DNA from: Gamarada debralockiae
Taxonomy: Eukaryota; Ascomycota; Leotiomycetes; Helotiales; Hyphodiscaceae
NCBI GenBank assembly: GCA_002803225.1
Contig: NXFV01001434.1
Span: 1 to 62,356 of the forward strand
Direction: 5' to 3'
DNA length: 62,356 nt
The notes below the pieces were generated by a model. That model saw nothing but the letters and a program-made list of their open reading frames with translations, searched no databases and was not told where the DNA came from. Of this stretch, positions 58,501 through 62,356 are shown in pieces. Position numbers and translations under genes: made by a program. Positions within the stretch are counted from its first letter, which is position 1, and the number at the start of each line of letters is the position of its first letter.

Positions 58501-58696
58501 ATTGGGTGTTCCGGAGTATAGGTATGGGGTTATAGTCACGGTGTTGGGCATCACCTGTAGCCCGCGTTGGAGTGATACGCCGAAAGGGTTGGAGATTGGA
58601 GGACCGGCGGCTATGGGGTATAAGGAAGTGGTGTACAAGCCCCTGGGAAAGTATGTGGAACCTAAGAGTGTGGTGCTGGAGTTCGTTTCCAAGTAG
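55546..58696 (+). CDS. Hydantoinase/oxoprolinase family protein with C-terminal DUF917 domain
   Basis: Exons 55546-55607, 55659-55999, 56046-56564 and 56622-58696 total 2997 nt, 998 residues, all in phase. The N-terminal half is a HyuA-type ATPase-fold domain: IGVDVGGTNTDAVILD at the start, CLTIGTTHFVNAIVE, LTQNDGTLID near residue 250, and VVDVGGTTTDVGVLLP near residue 300, the two phosphate-binding loops of the ASKHA fold. GLGGGSIVRI and VLLVGGGSVICP follow. From about residue 600 comes a DUF917 domain (LADGCYVLGCAGGGSPFSEY, MSLEIGGANGLQPLLAG, TVDADWMGRAYPTYWQT). Such proteins act on hydantoins, oxoproline or thiohydantoins in an ATP-dependent way; the exact substrate cannot be read from sequence. 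The gene is intact, in contrast to its neighbours to the left, and the divergent permease suggests uptake and breakdown of a cyclic amide. Confidence 0.95.
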
Positions 58697-59819
58697 AGCT
58701 TTTGTCTAGACTGCGAGAATTATGCGTCTATAAGCGCTTGTGAAATCCCTTTCTCCTGCGTTTCGTAGGACTTGGCCATTCGCGCCAACTTCACTTAATC
58801 ACTACGTCAAATTCATATAACAGATGGTAGATTTGATGTAGCCTGAGCTCGAAGCGTTGCCGGGGGGAGCTTCCCATTTCATTTGCAAATGTTGTTCTTT
58901 TCGATTCTGAGCGAGTCGTACGGCCGGATGACTACATCCTGAAAGAACGGAGATTTCAATCTCGGCGACTTATTCTTTCGGATGATGACATCCTGAATCG
59001 AGATTCAATGTGAAAGAGATGTTTCAAGACTAAATTATTCTTAGATTTTTACTCTGAAGGATGCGGTGCGAGGTCTGGAATACTTGAATCTGATATGCTT
59101 AGAAAACGGAAATAACCTTTAGTAAGGCGATTCGCTATAAAAACTAGACTAAGAGATTTTCCAGATAGTCAGCGCTGCTGTGGTTTTAGGGGGCTTTACG
59201 ACTTTTAGCGAGCGGAGGGCGGATCCAGCCTTTAGGGAACTTCCCGCATCTCACGCAAACATTTCCAAAAGGACAAAGAAGCAAAGTCTGCTTTCGGTTT
59301 TTCGATTGGTGTGTCCGTCAGCTATATGAGAGCAGAGACTAATGAAAGCTTGTTTCTTGACCGATCTTTGGCAGTGGGGGTTTAGGCGCCGGACGCGGAA
59401 GTCCTGGCAGAGGAATGTTCGGCCGAGGAAATTTCACGAGAACCAAACGATTCCCTAATCTTATATTAAGATTACAACGCTAACATTACCTGCAAGGGAG
59501 TCAGTAGCTGGCGAAGGGAAGTTTTGTCCAGGGTAACGTTAGATTCAGTATATAAAGAACTTGTTCACCATCAATTGGAAACGTGGCATTCGCTTCGGAA
59601 GATGCCTTCCTTGTCATGTCTTGGTGCAGAAAGTTGTACTGGAATGAAAAAAGCGCCCTTCCCAAGCATCGTAGAGATATTTTCATCCACGGCCCTAGAT
59701 CACAAGCACTTATGATCCCAGACCTATCCTAAGTGAATCTAACGGTCCCACCAAGCTTTCCCTATGCCGAAATCACAAACGCCAGCCATCAACCTTAAAG
59801 CTATCAGTTGACATCATGC
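58697..59819. other. Intergenic
   Basis: No gene is supported. A short imperfect repeat occurs at 58925-58990, with GGATGACTACATCCTGAA-type words appearing twice. Confidence 0.4.
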
Positions 59820-60567
59820 TCAACGGGTTTCGTCCTCCGGTTCCGGTTCCTCTAGAAGCGGAGAAAGTAAGCTCAATTCAGGATCTGGTGCGAGCCCAAC
59901 CAGCTCTGGCTCACGAAGCTTCAGCTCATCAACGAATCTCTTGAGGCGTTTGTACTTGTCCGTCTGCTCCCGTAACCGCTCCTTGAGATCTTTGATGTGG
60001 TTTACCTGCCGCTGTCGAAAGGTTCGCTGTGACTGCCGGTTCTGCTCTCTTCTCCGCTTCTAAGTATTGTTAATTAGATTCCATATATGTAGTGAATTAA
60101 CCTACTGTTTTGGGTGATGCGGGTTCTTCCTTTCTTGACTGTTTAAGTCCACCTGCCAAGTGGGTCGAGTCGCTATCCGCGGAGCTGATACTTGAGGTTC
60201 TTGTGTCGGAGAATGAAGTTGGGGAGGATACGATCTCCCTTGACCAATGGGAAAATGGGATATTGGCTTGAGCTTGGGTTTGCCAGAAAAGTGGTGCATT
60301 AAGGGCTGGCAGTTGGTCCAAAGAATTCTGGATATGTGCCATCAGTTCTCTGATGTTAAGAATGAATGTAAGGGCAAACAGGTACGAACCACTCACCGTA
60401 AAACCCCAAAAGTTGAAGTCGCTAGGTTGAAATTGACTTGTGGGAAGTCCAGCAGTATATGAGTCTCCGTATTGCCACGACGAGCTCACTGTCTCTGGCA
60501 GAAACATATCCATAGTTGTGCAAAGGAAATAAATCGATGTGTTGAAGCCAGTGGCTAAAGCAGACAA
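59820..60567 (-). CDS. bZIP transcription factor
   Basis: The last exon (60059-59820) encodes KRRREQNRQSQRTFRQRQ, the basic region with the NxxxQRxFRxR pattern of fungal AP-1-like bZIP proteins, followed by the heptad helix IKDLKERLREQTDKYKRLKR and an acidic tail ending PEPEDETR. A 46-bp intron (60105-60060) joins it in phase to the upstream exon ending KEEPASPKT. That exon is Ser/Gln-rich and likely starts at MDMFLPETVSSSW (60513). Between 60396 and 60350 a 47-bp stretch has a good GTGAGT donor and ATCAG acceptor and encodes a hydrophobic stretch unsuitable for a transcription factor. Splicing it would shift the frame, so either the intron is not used or a one-base indel lies nearby. It binds DNA as a dimer in the nucleus; targets are unknown. 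Confidence 0.75.
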
Positions 60568-62337
60568 TGTGAAGGGTAAATGGTTTCGTGGGACAAATTA
60601 AATCTAAACTGATTCAGAGATGCCTGACTTCTTTTCTTGGACTACTTGGAGTATGGAAAATGCACTTACCAACAGTGATCAACAACTTGTCAACTGTTTG
60701 ACACCTCAACTCTGGCCGATGGTTGCATTCATGAATGTGAAGTAAACTGAGCTATTTAATCCAGCAACGAGATCAACAAAGGATCTTACTGTCTCTTAGC
60801 TTGAGAAATTGACGTAAACAGGCGGTACAGGGCTTGAGCTGTCGAACATGTCAGAAGTCATGCAGGAGAGTGGTGCCGGAAAGAAGCTTCCGGCTCTGTC
60901 CAAATTAAAGTTTAGATTCCTTGTTTCGCGTCTGCGTGCGCGTAGGACATATGTCAGGGGCGTTGAAGTTCACGGAATGTGAAACCCGTATCTAGATGAG
61001 AGCATTTCCTTCTTCTGACATATTAAAACACCCAGTAGACGACTTAAAGAACAGATCTAGAAGAGCCATCTCGCAATGAACATCCAAATCAATTCCGCCG
61101 AACTTGGACTCGAAGTGAATCTATGTAGAAGAATAAGGCTCCTAAACTGTCGGAAGATAATCTCTCCAGAAAGTTTAACCGACGCCACTGAGTTTATCTA
61201 AGACTATATAAGGCTACCAAGAACGAACTGACGAGTTATGCGATACGCAATACCGTTTCCCCAGGCACGGAGATATGAGCTCGGTGCAGGTTCACCCAAT
61301 ATCGAGGTTTTTCCGATTGGGCTGCTATACGGGCCGTCAACTCTAGATTTCCTGCAATATCCGTATAATCCTCCGGAAAACTCAATCAAAGCCTCTGATA
61401 ACTCCAAATTGTCGCTCTTTGAACTCTTGCTTCATCGGCAGATATCGCCGGTAAGCTTATGCTACACTTCTCCAAACTTGAATTAGAAATACTTTGCGGT
61501 CAAATAATGGCCCGCCTCCAAAATGCCATCAAATCATTGAGGGGCAATATTTTCCGCATGTGGAACAAGAATATCGATCTCTTCCAACTGACACTCGGCA
61601 ATGGCGAAGGTACCGCAGAATGAACTCAAGGCACTCGTTAGCAGCATCCCTTTGCCGTACGATATACAATGCCATCAACAATTGTAACGCAGACATCTAG
61701 AGGATATCTTGCAGGTCTCTATGAAGGGCTTTACGACAATTTTCTTTCCATCTTCATAAGGCTCTGATCTCGTCAAAGAATGAAGCGCTAGCCGAGAAGC
61801 CAAACTGTGAGACGTCGCTCCCAAAAAGAGGAGTAATGTCCGTTGACATCTCACATCTGGTCATCTCCAAGTTAATGTTGCTCATTAATGGACCAAACCT
61901 TGATATCCAATGGCCCTTTATATAAGTACTGCAAGGAGGTAGACTCCAAAGTCTGAGGTCCCGAATTAAGGTTAACTCTAATCTCCTCACCCGATGGTTT
62001 CGAGAACACTTATCTAATGGAGGATTTCTCTGTCAAAGCTCTAATTCTTGATTACCACCGACTATTGGTTCTCGATTAGTTAAAAGATTATATCTAACTT
62101 CACGCTAGAGTCTCTAAGGCACCGTCAACCTTCCAGGAATCTTACCTCCCCATACATCATTCTCCGGTGGTAATTCGGCCTGTGTGGCATCTTCGTTTAC
62201 TTCGGACCTTTATTTCCGCTTGCCTGATCAAGTAGTGTTAGAGAGACAAGGAAATCGGGGCAACAGCATTAGCAGCTCTCGTACTTAACAGACTTCTCAT
62301 TTCGAGCGGGACCTGAAAGTTTTTTTGGTGAGAATTA
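60568..62337. other. Gene-poor right end
   Basis: Frames are short and lack domains on both strands. No RNA gene, repeat family or intron structure was recognised. Confidence 0.4.
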
Positions 62338-62356
62338 GGGGGGGGGGGGGGGGGGG
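62338..62356. repeat. Poly-G run at the window end
   Basis: Nineteen consecutive G close the window. Homopolymer G at a sequence end is a common artefact of two-colour sequencing or of a contig terminus. There is no telomeric hexamer array. Confidence 0.9.

Noticed and set aside
62338..62356. Possible telomere at the right end (TTAGGG just before the G run)
   Set aside because: Only one TTAGGG occurs and the rest is pure G; no hexamer array. More likely a contig-end artefact.
1..62356. CRISPR arrays, bacterial operons, rRNA or tRNA genes
   Set aside because: No regularly spaced direct repeats, no rRNA-like sequence and no tRNA cloverleaf noticed by eye; the genome is fungal. A tRNA scan was not possible.

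Overview
The window is genomic DNA of a filamentous ascomycete. Genes carry one to four GT-AG introns, mostly 41-75 bp, that restore clean reading frames. The families are typically fungal: RTA1-like protein, DHA2 transporter, SPX-EXS protein, GH18 enzyme, Zn(II)2Cys6 and bZIP factors, and a hydantoinase/DUF917 fusion. The overall look suggests Leotiomycetes, but no taxon marker is present, so that is a guess. Exon boundaries and protein functions come from reading splice sites and motifs by eye; no database search was run.

Layout. 0-9 kb: unassigned sequence with a minisatellite and a 108-bp tandem duplication, a 12-repeat ankyrin protein (2.2-3.5 kb), a GH18 enzyme (4.5-5.6 kb), a multi-pass membrane protein with one apparent frameshift (5.7-6.9 kb), an RTA1-like protein (7.5-8.4 kb) and a decayed gene (8.6-9.3 kb). 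9.5-12.7 kb and 18.2-24 kb: AT-rich repeat compartments with a stop-ridden transposon-like ORF, two inverted-repeat element families, a dispersed repeat and a probable solo LTR. Between them: a disrupted secreted protein gene (12.9-14.6 kb), an intact 168-residue orphan and a DHA2 MFS transporter with a one-base deletion. 24-32 kb: small or decayed genes, namely a broken methyltransferase with a repeat in its first intron, a broken fluoride exporter (FEX) and an arrestin-like gene.

33.6-38.3 kb is a clean core-like block with an intact 1051-residue SPX-EXS (SYG1/XPR1-type) protein and a small two-SANT-repeat protein. 38.5-42.5 kb holds relics, including a cysteine-rich secreted protein. 43.4-45.6 kb carries an intact 668-residue membrane protein with a glycosylated ectodomain. 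45.7-55 kb is a run of four pseudogenes: amino-acid permease, aldo/keto reductase with an internal inversion, Zn2Cys6 factor and NCS1 permease. The NCS1 permease lies head to head with an intact 998-residue hydantoinase/oxoprolinase-DUF917 gene (55.5-58.7 kb). A bZIP gene follows (59.8-60.6 kb), and the window ends in a 19-G run.

How the genes fit together. The regulator, transporter, reductase and hydantoinase at 48-59 kb have the composition of a small nitrogen-compound catabolic cluster in which only the large enzyme is still intact. The rest is accessory sequence shaped by mobile elements and probably by repeat-induced point mutation. I found no convincing new defence or biosynthetic system. 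The most unusual observation is an inversion of about 317 bp inside the reductase gene.
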